Shown here one piece after another: positions 1-12,230 of a DNA stretch of 64,000 bases (position 1 is the first letter of the stretch; the number at the start of each line of letters is the position of its first letter). Source of the DNA: Xestospongia muta (taxonomy: Eukaryota; Porifera; Demospongiae; Haplosclerida; Petrosiidae); the NCBI GenBank assembly GCA_963693285.1, contig OY848921.1, forward strand, positions 6,027,229 through 6,091,228, read 5' to 3'. The position numbers and the translations under genes are program-made. The notes below the pieces were generated by a model. It was not told the DNA's origin. It saw nothing but the letters and a program-made list of their open reading frames with translations, and made no database searches.

Positions 1-377
1 CCATTTCAAACTGTTCTGCCTCTAAAGTTTGATGTTTACTATAGTATATACATACAATGCATACTGTCATTGTATATGACTGGTTAACCTTGCTTTCTTT
101 GGAGGGGGAATAGGAAGAAGAGGTTTCCTTTGTGCAGTCATGCCTTTACCATAACCGTAATTGTATGGAATTTCAAAATGTTCTGCATCTAAGGTTCCAT
201 GACTACTATAGTATATACATACAATGAATATTATTATTGTATATGACTGGTTTACCTTGTTTTCTTAGGAGGAAGAACAATAGGAATTGGTGACTTTTGT
301 GAAGTCATGCCTTTACCATAGGTATAAATGTATGGAACTTCAAACTGTTCTACATCAGAGGTTCCATGTTTACTATA

Positions 378-409
<32 letters not shown>

Positions 410-749
410 GTGTGTATATAGTGTATATCATCATTGTATATGACTGGTTAACCTTGATCTCTTTGGAAGTGGAACAGGAAGAAGAGGTTTCTTTCGTGCA
501 TTCATGCCTTTACCATAGGTATAATTGTATGGAACTTCAAATTGTTCAACATCAGAGCCTCTAAGTTTACTATAGTATGTATATACAATGTATATCATGA
601 TTGTATATGACATATGACTGGTTTAACCTTGCTTTCTTAGGAGGAGGAACAGGAGGAATTGGTGTCCTTTGTGCAGTCATGCCTTTACCATAGGTATAAT
701 TGTATGGAACTTCAAACTGTTCTACATCTGAGGCTCCGTGTTTACTATA

Positions 750-793
<44 letters not shown>

Positions 794-1323
794 GTGTATA
801 CAGTGTATATTATCATTGTATATGACTGGTTAACCTTGCTATCTTTGGAGGCGAAACAGGAAGAAGAGGTTTCTTTGGTGCAGTCATGCTTTTACCATAG
901 GTATAATTGTATGGAACTTCAAATTGTTTAATTTCAGAGGCTCCATGTTTACTATAGTATATATATACAGTGTATATATATCATGATTGTATATGACATA
1001 TGACTGATTTAACCTTGCTTTCTTAGGAGGAGGAACAGGAGGAATTGGTGTCTTTTGTGTAGTTATGCCTTTAGCATAGGTATAATTGTACGGAACTTCA
1101 AAGTGTTCTACATCAGAGGCTCCATGTTTACTATAATATATATATATATATATATGTATGTGTATATGTATACAGTGTATATTATCATTGTATATGACTG
1201 GTTAACCTTGCTATTTTTGGAGGGGAAACAGGAGGAATTTGTGTCTTTTGTGCAGTCATGCTTTTACCATAGGAATAATTGTATGGAACTTCAAACTGTA
1301 CTACATCAGAGGCTCCATGTTTA
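1..1323 (-). repeat. Array of at least eight cytoplasmic-tail cassette exons of receptor 1
   Basis: Exons of 117 bp at 1323-1207, 1130-1014, 951-835, 744-628, 569-453, 372-256, 205-89 and 38-1 (cut by the window edge). Each begins with one base and ends with two bases of a split codon, so any number can be joined in frame. Each encodes 39 residues: a conserved YNYTYGKGM-type segment and a proline-rich end such as PIPPVPPPKKA, which fits a class of PxxP SH3 ligands (family knowledge). Introns are roughly 50-80 bp and repeat along with the exons. Copies differ in the proline core (PLLPVSPPK, PIPPVPPPK), so binding strength may vary between modules. The same exon type is found in receptor 2 at 28720-29643. 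Confidence 0.85.
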
Positions 1324-1339
1324 CTATAATATATATACT

Positions 1340-1396
<57 letters not shown>

Positions 1397-4300
1397 TGTA
1401 TGTATGTATGTATGTATGTATGTATGTATGTATGTATGTATGTATGTATGTATGTATGTATGTATGTATGTATGTATGTATGTATGTATGTATGTATGTA
1501 TGTATGTATGTATGTATGTATGTATGTATGTATGTATGTATGTATGTATGTATGTACGTATGTATGTATGTACGAATGTATGTATGTATGTATGTATGTA
1601 TGTATGTATGTATGTATGTATGTATGTATGTATGTATGTATGCATGTATGTATGTATACAGTGTATATCATCATTGTATATGACTGATTATATGTTATAA
1701 CATACTTTTTTCTGGAATTTTCAGTCACTGTAACATTACTCATGTACTCATAATTGTCTTCAGAATCTACAACACTAAACTCAATATATATAAAACAAAA
1801 TTTTTGACAAAGAATCTCTGACTACCTATTTGGAGAAATTCCATTGTTATCATAATCATATGCATAGTAATGATTTATATTTATATCTTCAGATTCTCTG
1901 TATACATTGCAATGACATAATCATTATTTCAAATTATATGTATAATGAACCTTTGTATTAAATTGTTATTTCTTTTGGTTTTAAAATTCTTGAAAATACA
2001 AACTGATGTTATTATACAACAAGCACAAAGAAACAACAACAAACCACCAGCAGAACCAATTGCACTGAATAAAATTAATTTGTTTTTACTTTCAATATTT
2101 GATGTCTGAGTTGGAGTGCTAGTTGTGTCATTTGACAGAAAATAAACTGATGTCACTGTTAAAACCTGTCCATCAATTATTATATTTGAAGTATTTGTTA
2201 TCCAATTTTGTAAAATAGTCAATAGCTGAGATGTTGAAAAATTAGACATAGCAGATAGTCTTGCTCTCATTTGTATTGTATGTTCACTGTCACATTGTAA
2301 AGTGCTATCTGATATATAGTCTGAAGTTATTGAACAATAACAGACTTTATTCAACACTCTAATTATGAATTGAGTAATCTCATTGAGTTTACTTTCAAAT
2401 TTATTTAACTATTATAACAAGAAATTGTATTATAATATTTGTCATTGTTATATGACTTACTATCCACAGATAACAGTTATCCAATCCATTGATATACATA
2501 ACAATCACTTTGTTGTCATATACTTTAATGAAAAAAAAATTTGTTATCATATCTACAAATAAACTAACCAGGAATTAGTATATTTTGAGATTCCAAACCA
2601 TGTCCTTCTTTAGTTTGTGCTGACACTGACAAACAATACTTTGAGAGTGGATCCAGATTTCCTACTTTAATTGAAGTATTAAGAGTATGTATTAATAATT
2701 TGTTTATGTCAACCACAGCACAATGATCTATTGATTTGGTCAGATTAAAGGAATATCCTGTCACAATTCCTCTCCCCTCTTCTAGTGTTAGTGGCTTAAT
2801 TTTTATAATAATTTCAGTAGGAGAAACTCTTTGTGCAATCATAATGTTTGGAGCCACTCTGGGAACTATTTAGAAAAGCATGTAATAGTTTAGTATACTT
2901 GTGGCTTAATGGTTATACCTGCCTCCTTGGTAAAAAATGTTTTATGTGATGATTCTCCTGTACCTGCAATAGTACCTGCAGAGACATTAACTTCATATGG
3001 AGTATAAGGATCTATAAATAGTTTATAAATTGAAACAATTCAATTTAAGATGTAACTAACTCAGATTATGTATTAAGTAATGCAAGTTTTCTTCAGTCTT
3101 AAATATGACAGATTCATTTCCTGATAAACTCCTTATACTGATGTAGTAGTATAAAATAACTCCATTTGATAACAATGGTGGTTGCCATGAAATTTTGACA
3201 GATGAATTAGATAGCACAGTGATAGTCAAATGATGTATAATGTCGGGCTCTATAATTTGTCATACAAAAGAGTATGACATTTTTTAAAATTATTCATTGC
3301 TTTGTATGTTGTATAATCCATCTATCATTATTATTCATTTATATATGCATATATCCAAGAACCTAACCTGTCTGTTTAGTTGTATTGTAGACATAGACTG
3401 ACTGAGGCCCTTCTCCTCCACTAGTTGTAGCTGAGATACTGACTCCCACTTGTTGATAAGGTGTCAGTTCCTCCAGGAAATATAATGTGAACTGACTATC
3501 TACAGTTCTAGTAGATATCTCACTACCATTAGTATAGTTGATGTACAGAGTATAGTGAGTAATGATACCATTAGGTATCAATGGAGGCTCCCATTGACTT
3601 AAAAGAGATGAAGAATTAACAACACTAACTGTAACATTAACTGGAGAGTCATCAGGAGCTAATTTTAAGATTATAACTTAATTAATAATAGTTAGTCTGT
3701 CACTTACCATCTTGTAATGTAGTAAAATTAATACATTGTGTGCTTCCTATTCCATTAGTTGTCCATTGAGGTGTGACACAGCAAACGTATGAAGTAAATG
3801 GTTTTAATAATAGTACAGAGACATTCAATTCATGAGTGATTTTTGATGTTACTATAGTGTTAGTATTTGATATATTACACAGCACTATGTAACCATCAAA
3901 ACTTCCATATTGCATGTATTGAAACGGAGGATTCCATGTTATAGTGCACACTGTGCTAGAAAGTTGTGAAAAGATCATGTCTTGAATAGTTCCTGTGCAG
4001 AAAATAGTAATTTCAATAGAATAACCTTTGTAGAAAATAATGTATATATGCTTTATTCAATGTGATCATTATAGATCCATTAACTTAAGTCTATACATGT
4101 ATTCTTATAATAAAAGTAAGGGTAATTTTGATAGTAACATATTGAGTTTTGGATAGCAATTATGCTTTGCACAATATTTTATACATTATCTACCTAGACA
4201 ATGAATTCTATTAGTAGCAAGTACACTTGATGTATCACAGGAACAGTAGTATGATCCATTAGTATTGATACAATGATGATGACATAAGTTTTGCGAACAC

Positions 4301-6353
4301 TCATTGATGTCTAATGTCAATACAGTAATAGGAGTATATTTGATATTATTGTCATATTGATTATTACAAATTGTTAATATATTATATGAACAATACCTGT
4401 TAAACAGTCACTGCCTGTCCATCCACTGACACATGTACAAGTATCAGGAGCTGTACATTGTTTGTTAGTGCTACATGGTGAACTACAAATTGCTGTGTTG
4501 AGAGGAAACAATAATTATGTATCCACTAGAAAATGTAACCATACGTGTTAAGCAGTTACTGCCTTTCCATCCATTGACACATGTACAAGTGTTAGGAGCT
4601 GTACACTGTTTGTTAATACCACAAATTGAACTACAAATTGCTGTGTTGAGAGGAAACAATAATTGTGCATCTTCAAGAAAATGTAACCGTACGTGTTAGG
4701 CAGTTACTGCCTTTCCATCCACTGACACATGTACAAGTGTTAGGAGCTGTACATTTTTTGTTAGTGCCACATGAACTACAAATTGCTGTGTTGAGAGGAA
4801 ACAATAATTATAATGTGTCCACAAGAAAACGTAATCATACGTGTTAAGCAGTTACTGCCTTTCCATCCACTGACACATGTACAAGTGTCAGGAGCTGTAC
4901 ACTGTTTGTTAGTACCACAAGTTGAACTACAAATTGCTGTGTTGAGAGGAAACAATAATTGTGCATCTACAAGAAAATGTAACCATACGCGTTAGGCAGT
5001 TACTGCCTTTCCATCCACTGACACATGTACAAGTGTTAGGAGCTGTACACTGCTTGTTAGTACCACAAGTTGAACTACAAATTGCTGTGTTGAGAGGAAA
5101 CAATAATTGTGCATCTACAAGAAAATGTAACCACACGCGTTAGGCAGTTACTGCCTTTCCATCCACTGACACATGTACAAGTGTTAGGAGCTGTACACTG
5201 TTTGTTAGTACCACAAGTTGTACTGCAAATTGCTGTGTTGAGAGGAAACAATAATTGTGCATCTACAAGAAAATGTAACTATACGTGTTAGGCAGTTACT
5301 GCCTTTCCATCCACTGACACATGTACAAGTGTTAGGAGCTGTACACTGTTTGTTAGTACCACAAGTTGTACTGCAAATTGCTGTGTTGAGAGGAAACAAT
5401 AATTGTGCATCTACAAGAAAATGTAACCATACGTGTTAGGCAGTTACTGCCTTTCCATCCACTGACACATGTACAAGTGTTAGGAGCTGTACACTGTTTG
5501 TTAGTACCACAAGTTGTACTGCAAATTGCTGTGTTGAGAGGAAACAATAATTGTGCATCTACAAGAAAATGTAACCATACGCGTTAGGCAGTTACTGCCT
5601 TTCCATCCACTGACACATGTACAAGTGTCAGGAGCTGTACATTGTTTGTTAGTGCCACATGTTGAACTGCAAATTGCTGTGTTGAGAGGAAACAATATTT
5701 ATATGTCCACAAGAAAATGTAACCATACGTGTTAAGCAGTCACTGCCTGTCCAACCACTAACACACGTGCAAGTATTAGGAGCTGAACACTCCATGTTAG
5801 TTCCACATATGGAATTACAAATTGCTATAAATTATGGTACCATATAATAATGTTCTGTACATCAATAACACATATCTTACGAAGACAGTTAGGTAATGGT
5901 CCATAACCTGAACAACATTGCTTTTGCTGACTGTAAGTTAAATGATAAAGTGTTATACTGCGACTTCTATTACACAATAAAAAAATGTGAATTAGTTACT
6001 GTTGTGTAATTTACATGTATTAATATCTTAGAATTTAATGATAGCATTTGTATTTCTTGTTATTGCTAATTTAATTGAAGATAAAATAGTATATTAATGT
6101 TACAGTCCATTAATATTAAGTGATTCGTTGTAAATTTCTAACCCATCTCGACATCGACCCAAAATCCAGCATGAGGTGTAAATAGCACGATACCCAATAG
6201 ATGTTGTTATGGTAGACAAACTTACATAGTTGGAACAAGATGAAGCAGCTGAAAAACTAATTTAGGCAGATTATTATTATACAGCATTTAATACAAAAAC
6301 CCTTACCTATTAACCAAAACTGTAATCAAAAAAGCAATTAAAAGCCTTGCCAT
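1..6353 (-). CDS. Receptor 1: EMI-EGF(10)-EGF_CA-FN3(4)-TM receptor with repeated SH3-ligand tail (3' end outside window)
   Basis: Spliced gene read on the minus strand; every junction keeps frame. Exons (high to low): 6353-6307 signal peptide (MARLLIAFLITVLVN); 6256-6143 and 5966-5881, the two halves of an EMI-like module (CWILGRCRDG and CCSGYGPLPNC); ten EGF exons 5824-4397; 4310-4194 EGF_CA (DINEC); 3992-3708 and 3658-3368, FN3; 3249-3061 plus 3011-2919, a split FN3; 2865-2569 FN3; 2356-1951 juxtamembrane domain and membrane span; 1897-1826 and 1774-1706 cytoplasmic (NYEYM); then tail modules 1323-1207 down past base 1. Introns are GT-AG; 53 bp after the membrane exon. It is a cell-surface receptor without a kinase in the visible part. 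Function is inferred; recognition or adhesion is likely from the domains. It lies head-to-head with receptor 2. Confidence 0.85.
1338..1660. repeat. (TA)n and long (TATG)n microsatellite
   Basis: A TA run is followed by about 70 nearly perfect copies of the tetranucleotide TATG (about 1369-1656), with a few interruptions (tacgta, tacgaa, gcatg). It lies inside the receptor 1 intron between exon 1774-1706 and the first tail module at 1323. The reading frames it opens on both strands (Met-Tyr-Val-Cys and His-Thr-Tyr-Ile repeats) are products of the repeat and not genes. In receptor 2 the corresponding interval carries two more cytoplasmic exons (28441-28548 and 28621-28668). Confidence 0.97.
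1951..2356 (-). CDS. Receptor 1 juxtamembrane domain and transmembrane exon
   Basis: A 406-bp exon that enters in phase 1 through an AGAG acceptor and leaves in phase 2 at a GTTCAT donor. The first 80 or so residues form a cysteine-containing extracellular segment (VCYCS near the start, LQCDS about 16 residues later, then a QLLTILQNWI-type amphipathic stretch) that I cannot assign to a known family. A Ser/Thr-rich linker follows, then a membrane span with a GSAGGLLLFLCACC core, then a basic stop-transfer segment (KNFKTKR). In receptor 2 the matching exon (27867-28053) starts just before the membrane span, and the sequence upstream of its acceptor still resembles the end of this domain. The domain was therefore lost there or gained here. 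Confidence 0.75.
4397..5824 (-). repeat. Ten-copy EGF exon array of receptor 1
   Basis: Ten EGF exons at 5824-5729, 5676-5581, 5528-5433, 5380-5285, 5232-5137, 5084-4989, 4936-4841, 4785-4693, 4640-4545 and 4492-4397. All are 96 bp except the eighth (93 bp, one codon missing after the first cysteine). All are phase 1 at both ends with introns of about 52 bp. Each codes for 32 residues with six cysteines spaced CX3CX5CX5CXCX8C, as in CGTNKQC...TCTCVSGWKGSNC. Exons and introns are almost equally similar between neighbours, which points to recent unequal exchange or gene conversion. The donor of the fifth exon reads GTGTGG rather than the usual GTATGG. Confidence 0.93.
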
Positions 6354-6689
6354 TAGAACAGACAAGTTTGAGCACTCACTTGAATTTACAAAGATCTGAT
6401 TTACAACTTCTCCTAATAAATAATGTATCAGTTTTATTATGTTTTGGCATTGGGGTTGGATTAAAAACAAGATTTATTGTTACAATTACAATGAAATGCA
6501 CTAAAGTGCGTAACCTAACTGGGGTGTGCAATGTAGATCTATGCTGCAGAGTGCATGTACATTTAACATTCCACAAGTTTAAAGGTATGGTCAAATTTCT
6601 TTATATATTCTTTTTAGCCTTCTCAAGTGACGTATGCAAGACGAGAGATATCTCACGAGATGCTCAAGATAATTATTGATAAGTGTAAG

Positions 6690-9060
6690 CTAATTGTACA
6701 AAATTGATATTTATTATTATTTCTATTGCTAATCTAATGTATCTTCATGAATACCAAATTACTCATGAATTAATTACTTTTAAAATGGCTTTCTTAGAGT
6801 AGTTCTTGATACTAAATTGCCGAAATCACTAGTTTTGTTCTGAAGTGTTCAAACGAGACCAATAAAAGATCATACTTCGTAGTTGAGCGCTCTACTTCTG
6901 TGAATTTGGTGTCCAAACTGTATATTGTTATTAGGTTAAGACAATGGTAGAAAAAGATAAACTAATCCAACATTCTTCAACTGTGTCTATGATACTTAAA
7001 AGCATTGTCTTAATCTAAAAGTAATCATAATAAAGGGATTATCCTAAAAAGATACACTTTAAAAAATTGACAGTTTTCAATCAGTTTTGGAAGAGATCTA
7101 CATTTCAATGGACAATCCAGGCAATGACTACAAGCCACTGCTACAATGTGCTTAATAATTATATAAAAATTCCAAAATATTATGAACTGTAAACATCTAA
7201 ACATCACAGTATATCTAGTGATGGCAGTATAATCACTCTTTACATATATAGTAGCCAAACAGTAGAGAATACATGCAGGTTTATGGTGTTTGGTTCAACA
7301 CTTGATTAATTTAATGATGTCTTATTAAAAGTTGGTACTTCATTGTCATGGGACACTCTAGTTTAATACTACCTTCAAATTATATGTAAGTCATACTATT
7401 AATTAAGATGTCACACTATGGTGAGTGTATACATGTTCAATCAACAAAGCTAACTAAACACTATTAACAAAATATGCCTAACTGATTAAAGATATGTTTA
7501 CTTTAAACGAAACCAACTTCTAAAAATATTAGGCCATTGTAAACATCTTATATATATGAATGGCAGTATACTAATCCTTACATTGTAGCCACACAACAGA
7601 TTCTAAATAAACATGTATAGGGTTTATGTATTGTGGTATAATAAACGATTAATCTCCCACACAGTTGGTATCATTGCCATGTAGTAATCTAGATGACACT
7701 ACCTTCAAATTATACATAATTTATAGTATTATAGTTAAAGTGCCAGGCTACTGTGAGTGCACACATGTTCAATCAACTATACTGACTCTATACCGTTAGC
7801 AAAACAAACCAAATAGATTAAAGATATATTTACTTTAAACAAAACCAACTTCTAAAAAGATTAGGGCATTGTAAACATCTTATATATATGAATGGCAGTA
7901 TACTAATCCTTACATTGTAGCCACACAACAGATTCTAAATAAACATGTATAGGGTTTATGTACTGTGGTATAATAAACGATTAATCTCCCACACAGTTGG
8001 CATCCATTACCATGTAGTAATCTAGATGACACTACCTTCAAATTATACATAATTTATAGTCTTTAAGTTAAAGTTCCAGACTACTGTGAGTGCATACATG
8101 TTCAATCAACTATACTGACTCTATACCGTTAGCAAACCAAATCAAATAGATTAAAGATATATTTACTTTAAACAAAACCAACTTCTAAAAAGATTAGGGC
8201 ATTGTAAACATCTTATATATATGAATGGCAGTATCCTAATCCTTACATTGTAGCCACACAACAGATTCTAAATAAACATGTATAGGGTTTGTGTACTGTG
8301 GTATAATAAACGATTAATCTCCCACACAGTTGGTATCATTGCCATGTAGTAATCTAGATGACACTACCTTCAAATTATACATAATTCATAGTATTATAGT
8401 TAAAGTGCCAGACTACTGTGAGTACACACATGTTCAATCAACTATACTGACTCTATACCGTTAGCAAAATAAACTAAATAGATTAAAGATATATTTACTT
8501 TAAATAAAACAAACATCTAAAAACATTAAACCATTATAAACACCACCTAGTTTGATATCTAAGCCAGTAACTTATTTTAACTTTTTATCTAAAAAAGAGA
8601 GAGTCAATATATTTATCATACAAGTAGACCTAAATAGTTATAATATATTGTTCAATTTATTATTGCTTGTGCAGGATGATGTAACTGCAACATTGACTAT
8701 CCTACATTTTAAGAAAATGATTTTATTCACATGTTGAATCAGTATAGAAATGGATTGGTTGATCTAATCAGCCTATGAATGGTCAAATGCACATATTATG
8801 CTGTAAATTTGTCAAAAATTACACTCTTATCATTACGAAAATGTACTTACTGACTATAGTAAACACATACTCTTTTTGAGAAATCCTTTGTTCAAGTACA
8901 TTGCATGATCGTGCAGTTTAATAGTAATTAACTTTATATGTAATTAATATGTTTTAATGTATTTTGTAGCCATGCATATAACCAGATTATAAACATCTGT
9001 GAATTATGTTGACAACCAATCTATTTTAACAACAAAATAATTGCTCTAGCCAAACACAAG
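6690..9060. repeat. Receptor-flanking segmental repeat, copy A (with an internal array of about 332-bp units)
   Basis: No coding signal. By eye this stretch aligns with 48270-51250 in direct orientation (for example the cttagaataactcttg, gaccaataaaagac and cacttttcaatcagttttgg blocks) and in reverse orientation with 16.1-19.1 kb and 52.5-54.9 kb. Inside it a unit marked by gattaaagatatatttac recurs at about 7484, 7815, 8148 and 8481, a period of 331-333 bp. The unit also contains a conserved tgtagccacacaacagattc segment. It sits between receptor 1 and the promoter-like blocks, so it would be intronic or upstream DNA. Confidence 0.8.
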
Positions 9061-10616
9061 TCCTGTCACATGTTTTTAACCCCATTTAACATATTAATTA
9101 TTACAGTTAAGTAACATCCATAATTGAAACTGGGCTCTGTATTCCTTAATTTACTCTATTATCAAAAAGATGTCATTTTAATAAGGAATTTATTATTTTA
9201 TGACCAACACTTTGTAAATGTAAAGATAAATAAAACAATAAAGTCAAAGCTAATGTTTGTCAGTTAAATATACTTGTGTTATTCTATGTTTATTTAGTAT
9301 TTGCTATATTCATTGTAACTTTTTATTGCATGTTTAGAAGTTACTGTGTTAGGATCTAACAAAATAGTAAAGTAAAAGATTAGATTTTTAATATTTAGCC
9401 ATATAATTGTATTTGTCTAATTATTTGTATTTTGTTCATGTGATTGTGATATGATGTGTTTATATAATGTTATTGATCAATAGTTTTGCTATAGAACTTT
9501 AACAAAAGATTGATACTCAGTACCAAACAAATTAATGAAATTGATGATAATTTTTCTATACAGGGACTATATCCTAATGATCAGGTGCAACCAAAATTGA
9601 TAGTACAGTCCATTATTATCAACTAAGTTAGAGTAATGAGAAAACACCACAGAGACACATTATAGCTGTACAAGAGTAGGAGGTGACTCCATATCTATAA
9701 TCCATGCAATTGCATAACTATATTTAATTAACTGTTATTAAAGTTTCAACTTTTGTTATAAGTCGTCTAGTCCACACCACTGATTGCAGGTAGAGCTAAG
9801 GAACACAATTTTTTCACTACCTCTCTCACTCTCTGTTCATACATTCTTTTTTATTTACTTGATCATTGGTGGCAAATTTATACGTTAAGATTAAGGAAGT
9901 GTAATTGTTTCCGACCTTGATAATATCTTTATAGAATCGCATGTCATTGTGATTCTTATATTTTATTTATCTTGGATATAATGCTTTTAATAATAAATCA
10001 CAAGCAAACATCTAAAGCAATGAAGTCATTGTAAGCCTAACAGAATACATGTATATTTTTTTAGGCAAAAGCAAACATCTAAAGCAATGAAGCTATAGTA
10101 AACCTAACAGATTAAAGATATATTTGTTTTAAACAAAACAAACATCTACAACAATGAAGCCATTGTAAACATCTATCATGATGTCTAAGCCACTACGCAT
10201 ATTTAAACACTTCATTTAGAAAAGATGAAATCAAACTATTATCAAGCAAGTAGAGCTAAATAGTTATAATATATTGTTGTAATTTAGTATTGCTTGTGGA
10301 GGATGATTCATTTGCCACATTAGCCACCCCTACATCTATTTCACAAAAAAGTTTTATTCACATGTTGAATTCACTATAAGAATAGATTTGTTGATCTAAC
10401 AAAACCTTGTATGTTAACTTAAAATGAACTTATATATTTATATAATTAACATTTTGTATGATGCATATATTACTGTCAACATTGACTAGTTGATTTAACC
10501 AATATATGGTAATACAGGTTGCATGTATATAGCGGATTATTTGATGCAATAAAAGTGAACATTCGGTACAGTTTTTATTATTAATATAATAAATGTACTA
10601 TAGGATTAATTATTAA
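9061..10616. other. Non-coding AT-rich stretch
   Basis: No gene is seen. The part around 9590-9700 (gttagagtaatgagaaaacaccacagagac) reappears in reverse orientation near 16110-16190, and the part around 9240-9480 is the reverse of about 17330-17580, so this belongs to the left arm of the large inverted repeat. The direct copy at 51250 lacks about 9.06-10.03 kb. From 10020 there are repeated short segments built on aaagcaaacatctaaagcaatgaag. From about 10180 the sequence is similar to 12490-13130 and 51350-51780. Confidence 0.7.
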
Positions 10617-10654
10617 CCTCGCTGTGCGTGGGCGCATAGCGAGGGTACTGTAGT

Positions 10655-10701
<47 letters not shown>

Positions 10702-11480
10702 TGCACTGCCTGTTTTTTTTGAACTGCTATAACTTGGCAACCGAAGCATTAGCAGCTACCAACGTTTAGCAATGAATAGAAAAACATGTGGACTTTACAA
10801 CAGTAGTATCAAGAACATCGTCAAGGAAAACAGAAGCTTAAAACTCGCAAAAGAATTTTCAGGCTGCAGAGGTCAAGTGCCGTTTCTCGAAAAGTAAAAA
10901 ACTTAACGTGGAGATTTTTTAGTATGTTGTAAACAATCTCAGAGGAATACGGATCAGCAAGATAGAAGGCCGTTGGTCGAAGTAATTGTTAGAAAAGTTC
11001 TGAAAAATGTTTTGTGGACTTGGAGCAAAGTAACGCATTCAGGAAACGTCTCCAAGCACTGAGAAGACTGCTACTAATAGATAATATATTGATTTATATT
11101 TGTACTACGGGACGTTTCCAAAGAAGGTTTCATCTTCAAGTTACAATAAATTTTATATATGAAATATTGATACATTTTAAAGGGTCATGTAAAGACTCAG
11201 AAAAACTTTTCATCACGAAATTAGCACTTAATCTTGCTTGGCAATTGAATGATACTATCACTTACTCAGTTACTGCTTCACAAACATGGCAAAGCTAGAA
11301 ATCAAGCAACAATTAATGAGCATATACAGAATGACAAAATTACCATTTTATAACCACACCTTCTGGAATGTTAATAAATTTTCTTGCAATAACAACATCA
11401 TAGCTGGGCCTAAGCTGGCATAGAATTTATAAATAACTTAGAAACTACAGCGAGGTTCGGCACTTTAGTGCCTTTCATTC
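10617..11480. mobile_element. Putative small non-autonomous element with 9-bp terminal inverted repeats
   Basis: The left end is CCTCGCTGT and the right end ACAGCGAGG (11447-11455), an exact 9-bp inverted pair. The left end is also a 28-bp hairpin (10617-10644) with a four-base loop. A (GT)20 run is at 10661-10700. Just beyond the right end is a second small hairpin, GGCACTTTAGTGCC (11459-11472). The interior (frame 11014-11298) shows no recognisable domain. The sequence interrupts the otherwise repeated AT-rich flank. I see no certain target-site duplication, so the class is open. Confidence 0.5.
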
Positions 11481-11880
11481 ATATAAGTAATTGTTAGTAA
11501 TATTATGATGAGATGATGGACCAGAACTGTTGCTATCAACTTCATACATAGACTTCAGTGTATTTTGTAGGGAAGTGTTCAACCACAAAGTACATGAATT
11601 GATTAAAACAGCCAATTTATTTTAATAGTGTGAAAAGATGCTATATCATTATTATTATTTTAAATAATTATAAAATAGAATATACATTTTAAAAAAATTA
11701 CTGATAGTCATTCACTCTGTGGTAATACGCAACTAATATAAAAAGATAAAATTAAGTACTGTTTTATGACGTTAGAAGACATTAATTGCATGGACAAACC
11801 AGATGACAGTGGTTTTACAAAAACAACATTTAAACTAATGCAGTTATCACTATATCTATGTATTTTAAGAATTAAATATT
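11481..11880. other. Non-coding inverted-repeat sequence
   Basis: No coding signal. The stretch resembles 12880-13270 in direct orientation (a block around agatgatggaccagaactg and another around ttaagtactgttttatgacgttag). It resembles 16.86-17.05 kb and 52.56-52.75 kb in reverse orientation. It lies just downstream of the first promoter/leader copy on the minus strand. Confidence 0.6.
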
Positions 11881-11928
11881 AAATTTTTTATTTATTGGTT
11901 AGTTTATATATATTGCTGATAAACTTAC

Positions 11929-12230
11929 ATCCGCTACAGTCAACACTGCTATCAAAATGCACAGTCAGCACGTTTAGATAGATGATACTTCGACGTCTAT
12001 TCTTTGATAACGAAGAGTACACAGGAAAAGTACCTGGATTGTATGTCAGATGTGTCTTAACACAGACAAAAGTAAATAGAGACAAGCAAACAAAGTGCTT
12101 TTATTCCGTTGCCGATGCTGTTCTGCGCGTGCGTATAACTTTATTAATAAACTTGTTATTAAAAATATGGTTTTGGTTGTTTTATAACCAAAGCACGTGA
12201 CAATCAATCAAATGGCATAAGGAAAAGTAA
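11929..12230 (-). promoter_or_regulatory. Promoter/leader-exon block, copy A
   Basis: Read on the minus strand: a distal element related to ACAATCAATCAAATGGCATA (about 12200-12225), a GC-rich block TACGCACGCGCAGAACAGCATCGGC (positions 12111-12135, described not in full), a TATA-like GAATAAAAGC (about 12096-12106), then about 165 bases ending at a strong donor GTAAGT (complement of 11923-11928). Four further copies exist in the window. The GC-rich block stands out against the AT-rich surroundings. Inference: a core promoter plus an untranslated first exon that splices to the signal-peptide exon of receptor 1 at 6353. Its reading frame (11888-12085) is not conserved between copies, so a protein product is unlikely. 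Confidence 0.45.

Noticed and set aside
1055..1743. Met-Tyr-Val-Cys and His-Thr-Tyr-Ile repeat frames on both strands
   Set aside because: Pure translation of the TATG microsatellite; all frames are open there.
6347..6679. 110-codon frame just upstream of receptor 1
   Set aside because: No domain, starts within the receptor 1 start region on the other strand, and lies at the edge of repeated non-coding DNA.
11014..11298. 94-codon frame inside the hairpin-ended element
   Set aside because: No recognisable motif and no second copy to show conservation.
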